NCBI GenBank assembly: GCA_033085395.1
Contig: JANQBS010000033.1
Location: forward strand, 184,775-248,774
Length of the DNA stretch: 64,000 bases
Source of the DNA: Xanthoparmelia taractica
Taxonomy: Eukaryota; Ascomycota; Lecanoromycetes; Lecanorales; Parmeliaceae
Direction: 5' to 3'
This document shows positions 22,986-35,534 of this stretch, in pieces. The position numbers and the translations under genes were made by a program. Position 1 is the first letter of the stretch, and each line of letters begins with the position of its first letter. A model generated the notes under the pieces. That model made no database searches. It was not told the origin of the DNA and was given only the letters and a program-made list of their open reading frames with translations.

Positions 22986-25485
22986 TTAAGCATATCGCAC
23001 ACTAGGCTGCATATATCCAGGCGGTGGATACTGCGGGCCTCCATTGTAACCTCCATACACATGCCCACTGCCACCGCGTCCTTGCCCCTGCTGCGCGCCA
23101 CTCATCCACAACCCCTGCGGCATGGCCCCCCCTCCCCAACCTTGGTTCATGGGCGGCATCATTGGCTGCGTTCGGCGCGGCTGTCGTGGGCGTCTGCAGC
23201 GTCTTACGATGCAACTAAGGATCGAAAGCAGCAGAAGACCGCCGATACCACAGCATATCCCGATAACGAGGTTGCGATTGTCATGAATCCAGCTACCAAT
23301 CTCTTTGGCAGTGCTTGAGCCTTTGCATTGGCCCTATCGGAAGTCAGTCAGAAGCTCAAATGTGCGGGAAGCACGCTTTTACTGACATTGTTGCACTTTC
23401 CACCCCCACCGCATACAGTACCGTCAAGGAAGTTCTGCTGCATACTGTAACAGACACCAGGACCGAATTCGGGCGAAGCACACGATAGCGTGCAGTCTTG
23501 GCTGTTACACGCATAGGTGTCATTATTTGTTGTGTACGAACCCATCAATGTTTTGCACTGCTGATCCCTTGATGTGCATTGTCCGCTTGCGCACTGGAGG
23601 CTAGTGGAGCCGTTTCCGCAGCTCTGTCCATCGGGCGCAGAGACGTCGGGGGGACAGGTCGCATTAGTGCCACTACACGTCTCCTGCGGGTCGCACTGAC
23701 CAGTGCTGGCTCTACATACTGTGCCGGCGCTGGATAGCTGGCAATCAGTGCAGCAGTCCTCGTTTGAAGGATCGCATACAGCACCATTCTTGAATTTGCA
23801 CGTCGTAGCGTCGCAGCAGGCGTTATTACCACAGTTGGCGGTGCCCCCACAATCGCAGTCTTCGCCCTCCTCAACAATACCGTTGCCGCATTGTTGGCCG
23901 GTGATCGTTGTAACACCTTTATTGTCGGACAGGCAGGAACTCAAAACACTATTGCGGCCGAGAGCAGAGCAGATGTTACCAACGGTGCAGGCGCTGAATG
24001 CCGAGATGCCATCTACCTCATAAGGATTCATGATGTATTTAGACCCGGCATCGCAGGTAGTGGTGCTGAGAGGGCAGCATTGCTGGGAGTTGACCGTCTC
24101 GCTGGATGCACAGGTCTGAGAGTCGCAGTCATGGACAGCTCCAAAAGTGTGTCCGGATTCATGGGCAATGACCTGCCATTCTGTGGAAGTCTTCGCGACC
24201 ACGTTGGCGCCGCTGACGACTTCTCCTGAGCTGTTCGTTACATCTTTTACGCAGAGTTGGCCGAGCCATGATAAGCCAACCTCAGCACCAGTCTGACAAG
24301 TAGTCAAAAGGGTCCAATAGGCGTTGCTGTCCGGATTGTCACCCCGCCATTGCGAAAACATATTGAGCCGATCTGTAATTGACGTATTGCCTCCACAGCC
24401 TGTGTTCCACGGTGTGGCAGCCGCTGGAATGCCAGGGCATGTGGCGTCGCTGACAGTGAGGTTCTGGAGCCCCAGTGATATGTTGAAAGTACTCTCGTAA
24501 ACGTTGGAAGCTGAGTTGATCTGAGTGATCACATTAGCGTGTGCAGTTTCGGATGAGTTGAACGACCCGGTGTAGGTGCAGTCGGTAGCTACGCCAATCA
24601 AAGCCACTTTTCGTGTTGTTGGACAGCCAGCAGAGTTACCGATGGTGGTTTTTAGATTGACACTGCCAGAGTTACCTCCAGCAGGGATACCGCCAGTATC
24701 AATCTGTCGCTTTCCAAACAATGAGTTGATGGGTGCAGCGGCCCAATATCCAACGTTGCGTTTTAGCACGGTTTGTAGAGGGTTGGAGTTGAAATGCAAT
24801 TCATGAGATCTGCAGGATCCTTGGATTCCGCCAGACCTTCGTAACTCTGTATGACCGTTCAATGGCTTCTTGTCAATGTCTGAGTCACGGAATATAACCA
24901 TATACTCGTCGTCACTGGATTCTATCTCAGGATCCAGTGCGTGCTTCGTAGACATGTAGTTGGAGCGTAGTTGGATGTGATGATGATCGTGAGTTATGGT
25001 AAATGCGCCTTCAAACAATGGGTTGATCCCATCTCTTCGAATGACGATTCGGGCCCAACCTATATTCGTCCATGTCCCATCGTAATCCTGGCTCCATGCA
25101 TCTCCCTTGAAAACTTTGTGCGCTCGTCGATCAATCTCCTCTGTCCGCACCAGTCTGCCATCCTGTCCTAGATACTGCACTGACGCTCCCTTTGCTATTA
25201 TATCATGGTTAGGTTCGAGAGAAAGCTTCACGTGCTGCCTTCCCTGATGAAGGTCGAAAAGAAGGTCGAAATAGGAGTAGGCATGCACGCGAGACGAAGG
25301 TGTGCCAATTCTAGGGTTCTCGACGACGGTCAAGTAATTCAAAGGGTTTCGGCTCAGGGAATGTGCTGTGACAAGCTATTAGCTTGCAGTGTGCATGTAC
25401 AGGAGAGAGGATTCGTACTTTGGACGGAGGCAAATAGAAGGTATATCGTGCTGACGACTATGCCTATTCGGCCCGGCAGCTTCAT
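22986..25485 (-). CDS. ADAM-like membrane-anchored metalloprotease-disintegrin
   Basis: Exons 25485-25419, 25365-23387 and 23333-22986; 797 residues. Exon 1 encodes a signal peptide (MKLPGRIGIVVSTIYLLFA). A pro-region with SLEPNHDI and a basic GKRQ site (residues ~240, possible Kex2 cleavage) precedes the reprolysin-type catalytic domain. Zinc motif HESGHTFGAVHD lies at residues 424-435. A Cys-rich disintegrin domain follows (~512-603, from CGNGIVEEGEDCDCG), then a Cys-rich region, a transmembrane helix (NLVIGICCGIGGLLLLSILS, ~residues 702-721) and a basic then Gly/Pro-rich cytoplasmic tail. This is the fungal ADM-A/ADM-B architecture; it acts at the cell surface or in the secretory path, with no known substrate. 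The last intron uses donor GTCAGT, which gives the expected KCNN-GQCKG junction. Confidence 0.95.
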
Positions 25486-26260
25486 ACTCTGTACCAAGGA
25501 AGCAACAACAGCCCAAGACTGTGCTTGAAAGTAGATTCACAAGAGCGACGGTCAGGTAAGGACTGCAGACGACCAAAGCAGATTTCACAAGAGTTTCCAG
25601 CAAGAATAGCTGATTGTTGATGGTAAAGTGATGGTCAAGTTGGTGAGGAGGTTTCTATTTCAAAAGGCTTACGACGGGTCCTTGGTGGCGAGGATGTGCT
25701 AAGCCGAGGCACTAAGGCAACAGCAGATGGATTGGCTTATACTCTTATTTTACATTCGAGAAAAGCGATTCAACTTGAAAACGTAAAGATGAAGCGAAAG
25801 ATTCAGGATCAGAAGAGAAGAATTGAAAAAGGGAGTAGGTTTCTTCAAGAGCATCAAAGACGACAGTGAGGTGAGAGTCTATTGGATCTGACAGCCAAAA
25901 TCGTTACCCGCGGTTACAGGAGGGTCTCTTATTTAGGAAAGGTGTCCAGGGGTTTGATAAGGATAAGGGTCTAGATCTAAACTTGAATCTTGGGTCTTTA
26001 TTCTGTTTCTTGCCCCATCGCACCAGCAATACAGATTCCTTCACATCCACGAACATCATCTTCACCTCATCACGTTGGAACATGGTCACTGCTTTCCATA
26101 TCTTCAGTCATCTGAACCTATCGTACTGGCTAAAGGCGCGATTCTCGATTATATCCATTCACTGGCCTTCATTAACGCTCGAAGTAGAAAGCAGCGCTTA
26201 ACACCGTACGCCCACTGACCCCCACACATACAAAGTCATGCTCCACGCAGCTCCTTTCCT
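25486..26260. other. Intergenic between two minus-strand genes
   Basis: Promoter of the protease gene and 3' region of acetyl-CoA synthetase. No gene seen. Confidence 0.4.
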
Positions 26261-28622
26261 TTAATTCTTCCGTGATGCCTGGACTGTCTTGATGATCTTG
26301 TCTACCACACTTGGGTCGGAGAGCTAGGGTCCCAGAGTCAGCATGATTAGCCCAAGAAGGAAGCCGCAGCCAGTTGCTCACGGTAGAGGTATCGCCCAAA
26401 GAATCCTCCTCTCCGGCCAGGATTTTACGCAAGATGCGTCTCATGATCTTTCCCGATCTCGTCTTAGGAAGATCTTCAACAACGAATACTGCTTTTGGAG
26501 CAGCAAAAGGACCAATAGACTTCCGAACTTGAAGCACCAGATCTTTCTTGACTTGATCGTTGCTTTCGTTGCCTCCTTTCAAGGAGACGAAGGCATTCAC
26601 AGCCTGGCCTGAGAGCTCATCGTTAACGCCCACGACTGCCGCTTCCGCAACTTGGGCTACGCAATGTCAGCTTGTGTTCCTGTGCATAACAAACACGTTC
26701 ACTTACGATGCTCGATCAGAGCGGCCTCGATCTCCGCTGTGGAGAGTCTGTGCCCGGAGACGTTGACAACATCGTCCACACGTCCCCGGATCCAGTAGTA
26801 GCCTTCATGATCTCGGCCTGCGCCGTCGCCAGTAAACTAACATACGTAAGTAGTAGGATAACGAAGATGAAGACCCAGGCTGACTTACATAGTAACCCTT
26901 GTACACGTTGAGATATGTATCCATGTAGCGCTTATGAGCACCACAGACGGTTCGAGCCATGCTAGGCCATGGCTTTTTAATAGCCAGAACACCCTCTACG
27001 TCGTTGCCATGTATTTCTTCCCCGGACACTGGGTCAATGATCGCGGGTTCGATGCCAAAGAAAGGTAACGATGCACTACCAGGTTTAGTCGGAGTGACAC
27101 CTCCCATGGGTGTAATTACGTGGGATCCAGTCTCTGTTTGCCAGTAAGTCTACCCTTTCGTTAGCTAATACACACCAGTATTCGTACATCCTACTCACAT
27201 CAACGATATGCGCCTCCTCCTTTCCCACAATTTCAAAGTACCACTTCCATACTTCGGCTGCGATGGGCTCGCCAACCGATCCTAAAATTCGGAGATGTTT
27301 CATCGGATGCTTGGCATGGGAATCACCGGCTCGCTTCAACAACCTCAGAGCAGTTGGAGCTACATAGAATTGAGTGACCTGGTGCTTGTCGATAACCTCC
27401 CAGTACCGCGAGAAATCAGGATATGCCGGAGTGCCTTCGAAGACAACGGTAGCAACACCAAGCAGAAGAGGCGCGTATACGACGTACGTATGTCCTGTGA
27501 TCCAGCCTACGTCACCGCCACAGAAGAACGTGTCATTGTCATGAATATCGAAAACGTACTTTCCAGTCGCTGCTGCGCCTAGTAAATAGCCGGCTGTGGT
27601 ATGCATGACACCCTTAGGCTTGCCCGTTGACCCCGACGTGTAGAGGAGGAAAAGCGGGTCTTCTGAATTCATGGGCTCTGGAGCAATGTAATTTGGGTAC
27701 TTTTCCGTTTCCTCATGCCACCAGAAGTCTCGCCCAATGGTCCAATTCTTAGAAAGATCGGCGCCCGTGCGTTTGAAGACTAAACAATGGGTGACGTTGG
27801 GGCATTGCTTCAATGCATCATCGACTATCTTCTTAGTGCCGATTATTTTTCCGCCCCTCTTACCCTCATCGCTAGTAATGACGACCTTGGATTTCGCATC
27901 AATCACGCGGTCTCTAAGAGAATCTGACGAGAAGCCCGCGAAGACGACTGAATGGACAGCACCAACGCGGCTACACGCGAGAAAAGCTATTAAAGCTTCA
28001 GGCACCATGGGCATGTAAAGGGCAACTGTATCTCCTTTCTTCACACCCATCTGCTTCAAAACGTAAGCAAGTTGCGAGACTTCTCGGAGCAGCTCCCCGT
28101 ATGAGATTGTACGGCCTTCGTTTGGTTCGTCTGCTTCGTAAATGATCGCCGGCTTGTTGGGATGCCTGAAAGCATGACGATCGACGCAGTTATACGAAGC
28201 ATTGAGCCTACCCTCGAGGAACCAAGCGTTATCGCCATAGGTAAATGATCCGGAATGTACAGTTTGAAAGTCTCTGTCCCACGTGAGGAGATCCCTTGCC
28301 ATCTTCTCCCAGAATTTATTGGGCTCCTCGATGGACTCTTTGTACATTTTGTGGTATTCTTCTATGCCGCTCAGGTGGGGCTTAGCCGGGTGCTTACTGC
28401 TGGGTGTCAGCTGTTGTAAGTAGAGGGTTCAGATCTTATTTGGACTTACTCAAACATCTGCTTAGGGACATGGTATGTATCTGGCGCTTCGAGATCAGAG
28501 ACGGTTCTTCATGGCAAGTTTGGCCCCGGGGGGGAGGGGGGGGTTTGGTTCAAATTACCAATGTCCTTCGCTTCTGCAACCACCATGGGCGCAACAGGCG
28601 GTTGAACATCTCCTTCGCTCAT
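26261..28622 (-). CDS. acs1: Acetyl-CoA synthetase
   Basis: Converts acetate, ATP and CoA to acetyl-CoA (FacA/Acu-5 in other moulds), needed for growth on acetate and for cytosolic and nuclear acetyl-CoA. Seven exons: 28622-28559, 28480-28450, 28396-27199, 27149-26889, 26836-26707, 26656-26382, 26323-26261; 673 residues, the family's usual length. Motifs: ANL signature [26 protein letters not shown] (spans the exon 3/4 junction), [19 protein letters not shown], and the catalytic acetylatable Lys in [15 protein letters not shown]. The C-terminus after the last splice is [20 protein letters not shown]. The acceptors of exons 2 and 3 each have an in-frame alternative (CGAAG/CGCCAG and CAGCAG), which would shift the protein by two and one residues. 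Intron 1 contains a long C-rich tract. Confidence 0.96.
28525..28542. repeat. G-rich tract inside acetyl-CoA synthetase intron 1
   Basis: Almost pure G on the plus strand, so the transcribed pre-mRNA carries a long C-rich polypyrimidine run inside the first intron. Confidence 0.85.
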
Positions 28623-29682
28623 GGCTGGTGTCAATATGTACGGGTTCGTGATGAGCTGGGGCAGTGGAGTCGAAATATAATGTGTGAAAGGGAAAGATAA
28701 TCAGAATTCGACAAACGACTATGTGTTCCTGTTAGATTGGAGACATTACTATCACAGCTGCAGCAGTGAGAAAAGCATCATGAGATTCGGAGCGATGGAA
28801 TTGAAGTGTTGCTATTGGCGTGTTATTTATTCGGAGAAGCGGATCGTTGGAGCCCCCCGCAAAAGTACTTGGATTTAGGGCTGTAAGGCTACGGATTGAG
28901 GGAACTGGCACACTGTGAATCGTCCACTGGATTAACAAGAAATACTTATTTTGCAGGAGGAGAAAAGAGACAAGAGCGGGAGAGAGGACTGGGCAGTTTG
29001 AGTGTCTTCGCCCTGCGCTGCAAAGCACATGGCCTACCTCGAAATCTATAGTACTTTAACGCAGTTCTAAAGCTCACATGTTTCTACCGGGAGTTTGATA
29101 GACTAGCCTGAGGTAATTAGCTATCGTACCAGTGTCGGTGAACTCATGATGGCACACTGGATAAGATCGCGGACCCAATGGGGAAAAAATATGAAGTTGG
29201 CAAATGCTGCAGTCCTGGCTTTGATGTCACAGTGAGCAGTGATGAGAAACCAGGACTGGGATGAGTTCGGGATCTGTCTGGCTTCCCTTCTGCCAGGCTA
29301 AGAGTGCGGTAAGGTAAGCTAAGCTAAGGTATGTTTGGTACGTCGTATTAATATTAGTTTTGTCGAATCTTACCAGGACTACAAGCAAAGGCTTGACTCT
29401 TATCCTGAATGCCATTGTCCTGGCGATGAAGACTACTGCCAGCTTATTTCACACGGAATACATTACCCTCTTGACTGTTGTCCAAGGAAAAAGGGGAAAG
29501 TAATAAATAATGTAGAGTCATTCCTGCCCCCAAATCTTGAACTTTGCATCGCCTAAAAAAGCCCGGCAGGCAAAAAGCGCGTAATTTGAATGTCAACATC
29601 TTCACCAATTCTTTCCCTATCCTAATTACGCCTTTTCATCACAGCTGCGAGCGCCTTCGATGATTCAACCTGCGGGCTCATC
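28623..29682. promoter_or_regulatory. Divergent intergenic region between acetyl-CoA synthetase and the tricalbin-like gene
   Basis: 1.06 kb separating two head-to-head genes, so it must contain both promoters. No individual site can be assigned confidently. A cluster of AAGGTA/AAGCTA motifs lies at about 29305-29340. Confidence 0.5.
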
Positions 29683-32600
29683 ATGTCTCAACAACAACAG
29701 GTAATTGAGAATGAACCTTCCCAATGTTTGGTATGCTATCTAACCTGCTACTGCCGTAAAGCATGCGCCGGGGGGTTACTACAGCGGAAAAAACAAGATA
29801 CCCGACATCAAGACCTTCGTAGCAAATCTAGATAAAGACAAGCGGGAGAGGGATGACAAGCTTGACGCTCTCCGCAAGCTCGAGCAGCAACAGGGCCAAC
29901 GAGGACAGCAGGGTACCAGTGATGCTGTTCCGCACAAGGAGACCCGAGCTGGTAAACCAGGTACTCTGAAGACAGTCACCGATCCGACCACCCAGACTCA
30001 AGTCCAAATCGAAGATGTCAACCAAAACTTCGTGAAAGCCGCTCAAAACTCCCAGCTATCCGTTCCAAATGCGAACCTCGGCAAAGAAACCCCTGTCAAG
30101 ACCGATGCCCATCAAAGCAACCCTGAATACAAGCACAATCAAGACATAACCGCTCCGCCCGATCCTGTGGCCGAGGGAAGTACTTCAGATGTCCCCATTC
30201 ATGGAGAGAAGACGAACATTCTGTTCCACCCCACACCGTCGGTTAGCTATGAGCCAATGTTCGCAGCTCTCGAGACCAGGGCTTCCGCTTTGTGCATCGG
30301 CGTCTTCATCGCTATCGTGCTGCTTGGGAAGATGTTCGGCGGATCTTTGAAGGGGCTGATCCCCACAGCAATGTGCATCGTCTCTGGTATATTTCTGTGG
30401 ATGAAGGAAGTCATCCGCAGCGGGAGAGAAGTCGAATGGTCAAGCGAACAGTCGAGAGGAGAAACTGTAAGCGCTGCACCTCGGCTAGACTGGTAGTGAT
30501 GTGTGGGCTGACCAGTCCAGGCGACGGCCAATCTCCTTCCAGAATCGGTTGAATGGATGAACACACTGCTGGGCATTGTTTGGGGTCTGATCAACCCAGA
30601 CATGTTCGCTGGAGTGGCCGATACTCTGGAAGATATTATGGGTGCATCGGTACCTGGCGTCATAGAGAATGTCCGCGTAGCGGAGATCAATCAGGGAAAC
30701 AATCCGATCCGAATCCTTAGTCTACGGGCTCTGCCAGATACGCACGTCAAAGAGTTGAAGGAAAGCATCCATGCAGAAAACAAGAAAAACAAGGATCCGC
30801 AAGAGGCTGCCGCTGATGAGGAGGGAGGTGACTATTATAATATTGAAGCATCGTTTGCTTATCATGCCAAGCCCAGCAACCCCAATGATACGTCCTCTAA
30901 AGCACGGAATATGCACATGCAGCTGGTCTTCTATCTCGGTATTAAGGGGCTATTTGGTGTCCCGCTACCCATTTTTGTGGAGTTACAGGGTGTGGTGGGT
31001 ACGATTAGACTACGGCTTCAGATGACACCCGAGCCCCCGTATCTGAAAAATCTGACCTTCACTCTGATGGGCTTGCCGCAAGTTCAAGCTGGTTGTGTCC
31101 CAATGGTGTCCAAAGGGGTCAACATTCTTAATCTTCCATTGATATCCAACTTTGTCCATTATGCTATTGGAGCTGCGTGCAGCATGTACGTTGCCCCCAA
31201 ATCAATGTCCATTGACATTGGCGCAATCCTACAAGGCGACGAAATCGCAAAGGACGTTATTGCGTTAGGTGTCATGTGGATTCGGATCCATCGAGCCATA
31301 GGTCTGAGCAAGCAGGACAAGCGTGGGAGCAAGGGCGGAGGCTCTGATCCCTACATCACATTGTCGTTCTCCAAATATGGGAAGCCAATGTATTGTACAC
31401 GTGTGATTACTGACGACTTGAATCCAATATGGGAAGAGACCGCAGCGTGAGTACGCGAGATCGATTTGATTCATGATGCTAATTTGCGAAAGACTGCTTG
31501 TCGATCCCGAGTACATCAAAGCAGATGAGCAACTCAGCGTGGAATTATGGGACTCTGACCGCAGCAGCGCTGATGATATTGTGGGCAAAGTCGAGCTTTC
31601 TATGCAGAAAATGATACAGCATCCTGGTAAAATGTATCCCCAAGTATCAAAGCTTACAGGGATGGAAGCTGGTAGCGAGATGCCCGGAGAGTTGCACTGG
31701 GAGGTTGGTTACTTCTCGAAACCAAAGTTCAGGCCTGCCCTACGAACTGACGGCAAGAACCCTGGTCTTCCTGACTCGCTCAAAGATAACCCCGAGCTCC
31801 AAGATGATAAGGGAACATTAAACAATGCAGACCAGGATGCTGTAGCCCACACTCCTCCTGACCCCTTGTGGCCGAGCGGTATCTGCAGCATTGTGGTGCA
31901 TCAGATAGTCAACCTCGAGCTTGAGAACATTAAAGGCAGCAACGGGAACAGGAAAGGCAGAGAGTATGAACCCGCAAGAGATGCTGGGGAGAACAAGGAA
32001 GAAGTAAGCAAGAGGCTTCCAAACAGCTACTGCACTATTTTATACAATGATCAGCTGGTAGGCATATCTAACCGTCCATACATTATGGTTTCTAAGGTCA
32101 CATCAGGTATACCGCACTCGAGCCAAGGTTGTCAGTAGCAAGCCAATCTTTAATGCTGGTACCGAGAGATTTGTGAGGGATTGGAGGTCGGCCATCGTTA
32201 CAGTCACCGTTCGTGACCAGCGCCACAGGCAGCATGATCCTATCCTCGGTATTGTGCCGTTGAAACTGTCCGATATTCTGCAGACTAGCTCTCAGGTCAC
32301 TCGCTGGTACCCACTTGATGGCGGTATTGTAAGTTAGACCGACATATCTCCACTGGGATTATGTACTAACTGGATCAGGGTTTTGGTCGAGTCAGAATCT
32401 CTCTGCTATTCAGGGCTATCGAGACTCGTCTGCCTCCGAACATGCTTGGATGGGACGTTGGCACTTTTGAATTTACTTCTGACCGGATTCTGGCCCTCAA
32501 TTTTCATAACAACTCGAAACTGAAGATGAGGACAGGTGGCAGCATTGGTCAGATAAGCAGAACGCAATGCCGAAAACTTGCAGAAGGCGACGGCATGTAT

Positions 32601-33637
32601 TGGGACATTGCCAAGAAAGACGGTAAGAACAACGTGCGATTGCCGGTCAAATTTCGATATCGATCACCAGTTGTCTTTGAATTTCATATCACAGGAAAAC
32701 GGGGAGCGGCCGCTTACGCTGTCATCTGGTTGCACCACCTGGTGGACAACACGGAAGTCGACATCAACATCCCAATTTGGACTACTAAGAACGGCGCCCG
32801 CCTGACTCAAAACTACATTACAGAGGATAACATTCGCGCCAAAGAAGTCCCTGGACTGGAAGACACCGAAGAGATAGGCCGCCTGCAATTCCGTTGCCAA
32901 TTCAAAGCTGGTATTGATGAAGACCATGAACGGTTCGTTGTCGACGACGATACACGGGAGACGTTCGAAACTTGGGAGGCTTGTCTCACTGAAGGCGTTC
33001 GCGAAAAGCGTGTGACCAAGGAAATGCCGCCGAAAGTGCAAGAGCTACACGACCAGTCTTTGACTGAAGGCCGCGATATTCTCAAGGAAGCTGACCCGGA
33101 GGAGCGGAAAAGGTGGCTTGCGAAAGACGGTCAGGACTGGAGCCGTGCCTTTACGCATGATCCAAAGGCTTACATGGATTCCAAGGGCCGTAAGAGAGCA
33201 GAGCCTGGTGTGGATAAGCCTGTCCATAACCCTCACGTTCCAAGCGACGATGATGAACATATAAGCAATGAGGGCGATGACAGCGATTCAAATTCAGATT
33301 CAGATCTCGGTGTCCAAGATGCGGAGACTACAGGAGCCGGGGAAGGTATCAACGGGAGCGCTGCTGAGGGAACCACGTTAAAGGACGACGAAAGAACAAG
33401 GGCAGTAGCGAACAAGAAGTCCGAAAAGAGAAAGAACAGGGGTTTGATGCAGTGGAAGCCAGTCAGGGTGAGTCTTGGTCTTCGCTGGAGAGTTTCGGGC
33501 TTCAGGCATGCTAACCACATACTGGATAGAACCTCGCATTCGCTAAAGACGAGGCTAAATTCACAGTGAAGAAGATGCAGCATAAGATCACAGGAGGGTT
33601 GGGTGGAAGAGAACCTGGAGTGGAGACGGAAACTTGA
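29683..33637 (+). CDS. Tricalbin-like SMP/C2-domain membrane protein
   Basis: Likely ER-plasma membrane tether and lipid-transfer protein. Seven exons: 29683-29700, 29762-30466, 30521-31446, 31493-32057, 32107-32328, 32379-33467, 33530-33637; 1210 residues. The N-terminus is hydrophilic. A double hydrophobic hairpin (residues ~179-221, SALCIGVFIAIVLLGKMFGG..PTAMCIVSGIFLW) anchors it. An SMP-like domain follows, beginning near SVEWMNTLLGIVWG. The first C2 domain contains WIRIHRAIGLSK, GGGSDPYITLSFSKYG and LWDSDRSSADDIVGKVEL. A second C2-like segment runs across exons 4-6 (SYCTILYNDQL-VYRTRAK, GTERFVRDWR, WYPLDGGI-GFGRVRISLLF). The C-terminus is highly charged. It resembles fungal long C2 proteins more than yeast Tcb1-3 in total arrangement. 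Confidence 0.92.
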
Positions 33638-33922
33638 ACTCTTATGCTTTTCTGTTGCTTTGGGCGATTGTGTATTCTATCAAACAAGAAATGCTGGGAC
33701 AGAGAGTCTCATGCAGCACACGTTGTAATACCACTGACCTAGTCTACATATTGCTGCGTGCTCTTCTGAGTAATTATAGGATTACTCACACTCATAGATT
33801 CAAAATTGAGTGATGAAAGATCATCTTGACCAGCCCAAGGGCCAACTAGAAAGTTCTTCTTTGACTCCATAAGCTCCTACCCAATTTTTCACATCCTTCC
33901 CACTTTGAGTCTTTATACTACC
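33638..33922. other. Short intergenic region
   Basis: 3' end of the tricalbin-like gene and GET2 promoter. Nothing else seen. Confidence 0.4.
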
Positions 33923-34908
33923 ATGGACAATCCAGAGCCCCAAGCACAAGGCGGTGACGCCGAAACCCCAACGCAAAAGCAAGCTCGTCTTCGTCGCGAG
34001 CGACGTGAGGCTAAGATCAAGGCCGGAGGCTCTGCACGATTAGAGAAGATAACAAACCTCTCTGGCAGACAGAATCTACCAGGTATGCTTGGTAATCTGC
34101 TTGCCCAATTTCTAATCGAAGGGCGTCGTCGAGAACGTTGCTCATACTGTAGAAAGAACCACTTCCTGCCACACTCACTACCTCTTCAGAGTCCACGCAC
34201 AACGATCCGGAAGAAGTCGATCTCTCTACCCACCCATCCGCAAGTCGTATCCCAAACACAAACAATGGTGCGTCAACGGAAGCAGATATACGCGCGCTCC
34301 TGCGTGGCGGGGCTCCTCGGCCTGGTGTCGATGGTCAACAACAGCAAGACGAGGAGGATCCGATGATGAAGATGCTCCAACACTTGATGGGCAGTATTTC
34401 CGGCCCTGAGGGAGAAGGAGCCGAGGGAGAAGGGGGGTTGCCGCCTGGTCTGGCGGCCATGATGGGGGCTGGTGGTATGGGCATGGCTGGTATGGGCGCT
34501 GTGGAGACGCAGCAGGAGAATACATATGGGTTTCTATGGAAGGTAGTCCATGCTGTCTTTGCCTTGATACTTGGCGTCTACATTACGACTACGTCACATG
34601 CGTTCAATGGGGACGTCTCGAGAGGTGGCATTGCCGGAGCTGGACACGAAGGAGGCGTAAACGCGTTTTGGTTGTTTGCAACGGCCGAATTGGTGCTGCA
34701 AAGCTCGAGGTTCTTTCTGGAAAAAGGGACCGGCAGCCAGCTGGGAGGATGGATTGGTATTGTGGGTAACATGCTGCCGGAGCCATGGAGGGGATACACT
34801 AATTTAGTAGCGCGGTACAGCGGGATTTGGAGTACGGTCGTTGAAGACGGTATGGTCGTCGTCTTTGTTCTTGGCTGCGTGGCATGGTGGAAAGGCGCGG
34901 TCGGGTAG
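33923..34908 (+). CDS. get2: GET complex subunit Get2
   Basis: ER membrane receptor subunit for Get3, in tail-anchored protein insertion. Exons 33923-34082 and 34157-34908; 303 residues. The N-terminal cytosolic region carries the family hallmark, an RRERREAKI basic stretch followed by GGSARLEKI, which binds Get3. Three hydrophobic helices follow the disordered middle: LWKVVHAVFALILGVYITT, AFWLFATAELVLQSSRFFL and VVVFVLGCVAWW. The intron was chosen as GTATGC..GAAAG because it joins NLP to EPLPATLTTSSES in the correct frame. A nearby donor GTAATC is also phase-compatible and would add a few residues. The length is close to yeast Get2 (285 residues). Confidence 0.9.
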
Positions 34909-35534
34909 TGGCAGACCTGATGAGTTCGACCCAATCCTTGCTATCATGTCGCTCTTAGAATGCAGCAACCCAAGAACACTATCATACTCTCAGTAGCCGA
35001 GATATGCAGATAAAGAAAAGCAATGAAGTGGTAAATCGGGTTCCGCAACTACTGTGGCACCGTTCATCCATATTGATTCTTGCTTCATTGCCCATGAACA
35101 TCACTGCAACAATCTGCCCAGTCTCTTGCATCACATGACTTGACCTTATTGGCTTCAGAATCTACGTCTTTGTTTTCTATGGCTGCATATCGAGCGCTTA
35201 CTTATGGGACCGTGATGATTCGAAGGTCGGCCAACACATCCTCATAGGAGTGGGTGCCGGAGTAAGATAGCTTCTACCGCCTGCCAGCCTTGATCCTAGC
35301 TTGAAGAGCCCAAGATGCGGCAGTATGCAGATCAGTAGCGATGGTCGAAATCTGAGGTGAAGAGACTATTGAGCACCGTTGCGGTGGACATCGATGATGA
35401 TTTCCCTTCGACTGGCACCGCAAATCAAAAAGGAGACCATGATTGTGAGGCATCTGCTGCTACAACACCGTCAGGTGCCTCTTACAACCCTACGTTGAGC
35501 GAGAGTTTTAGGGCTCGGCTGCGGGAGCCGTTGG
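34909..35534. other. Convergent 3' region, no gene seen
   Basis: Between the stops of GET2 and the polymerase gene. A short open plus-strand frame (35357-35575) overlaps the polymerase 3' end and matches nothing recognised. Confidence 0.4.

Noticed and set aside
22070..23318. Plus-strand open frames upstream of and overlapping the ADAM gene 3' end
   Set aside because: Those beyond 22986 are antisense shadows of the protease tail; the rest are composition artefacts of TACCTTA-rich DNA.
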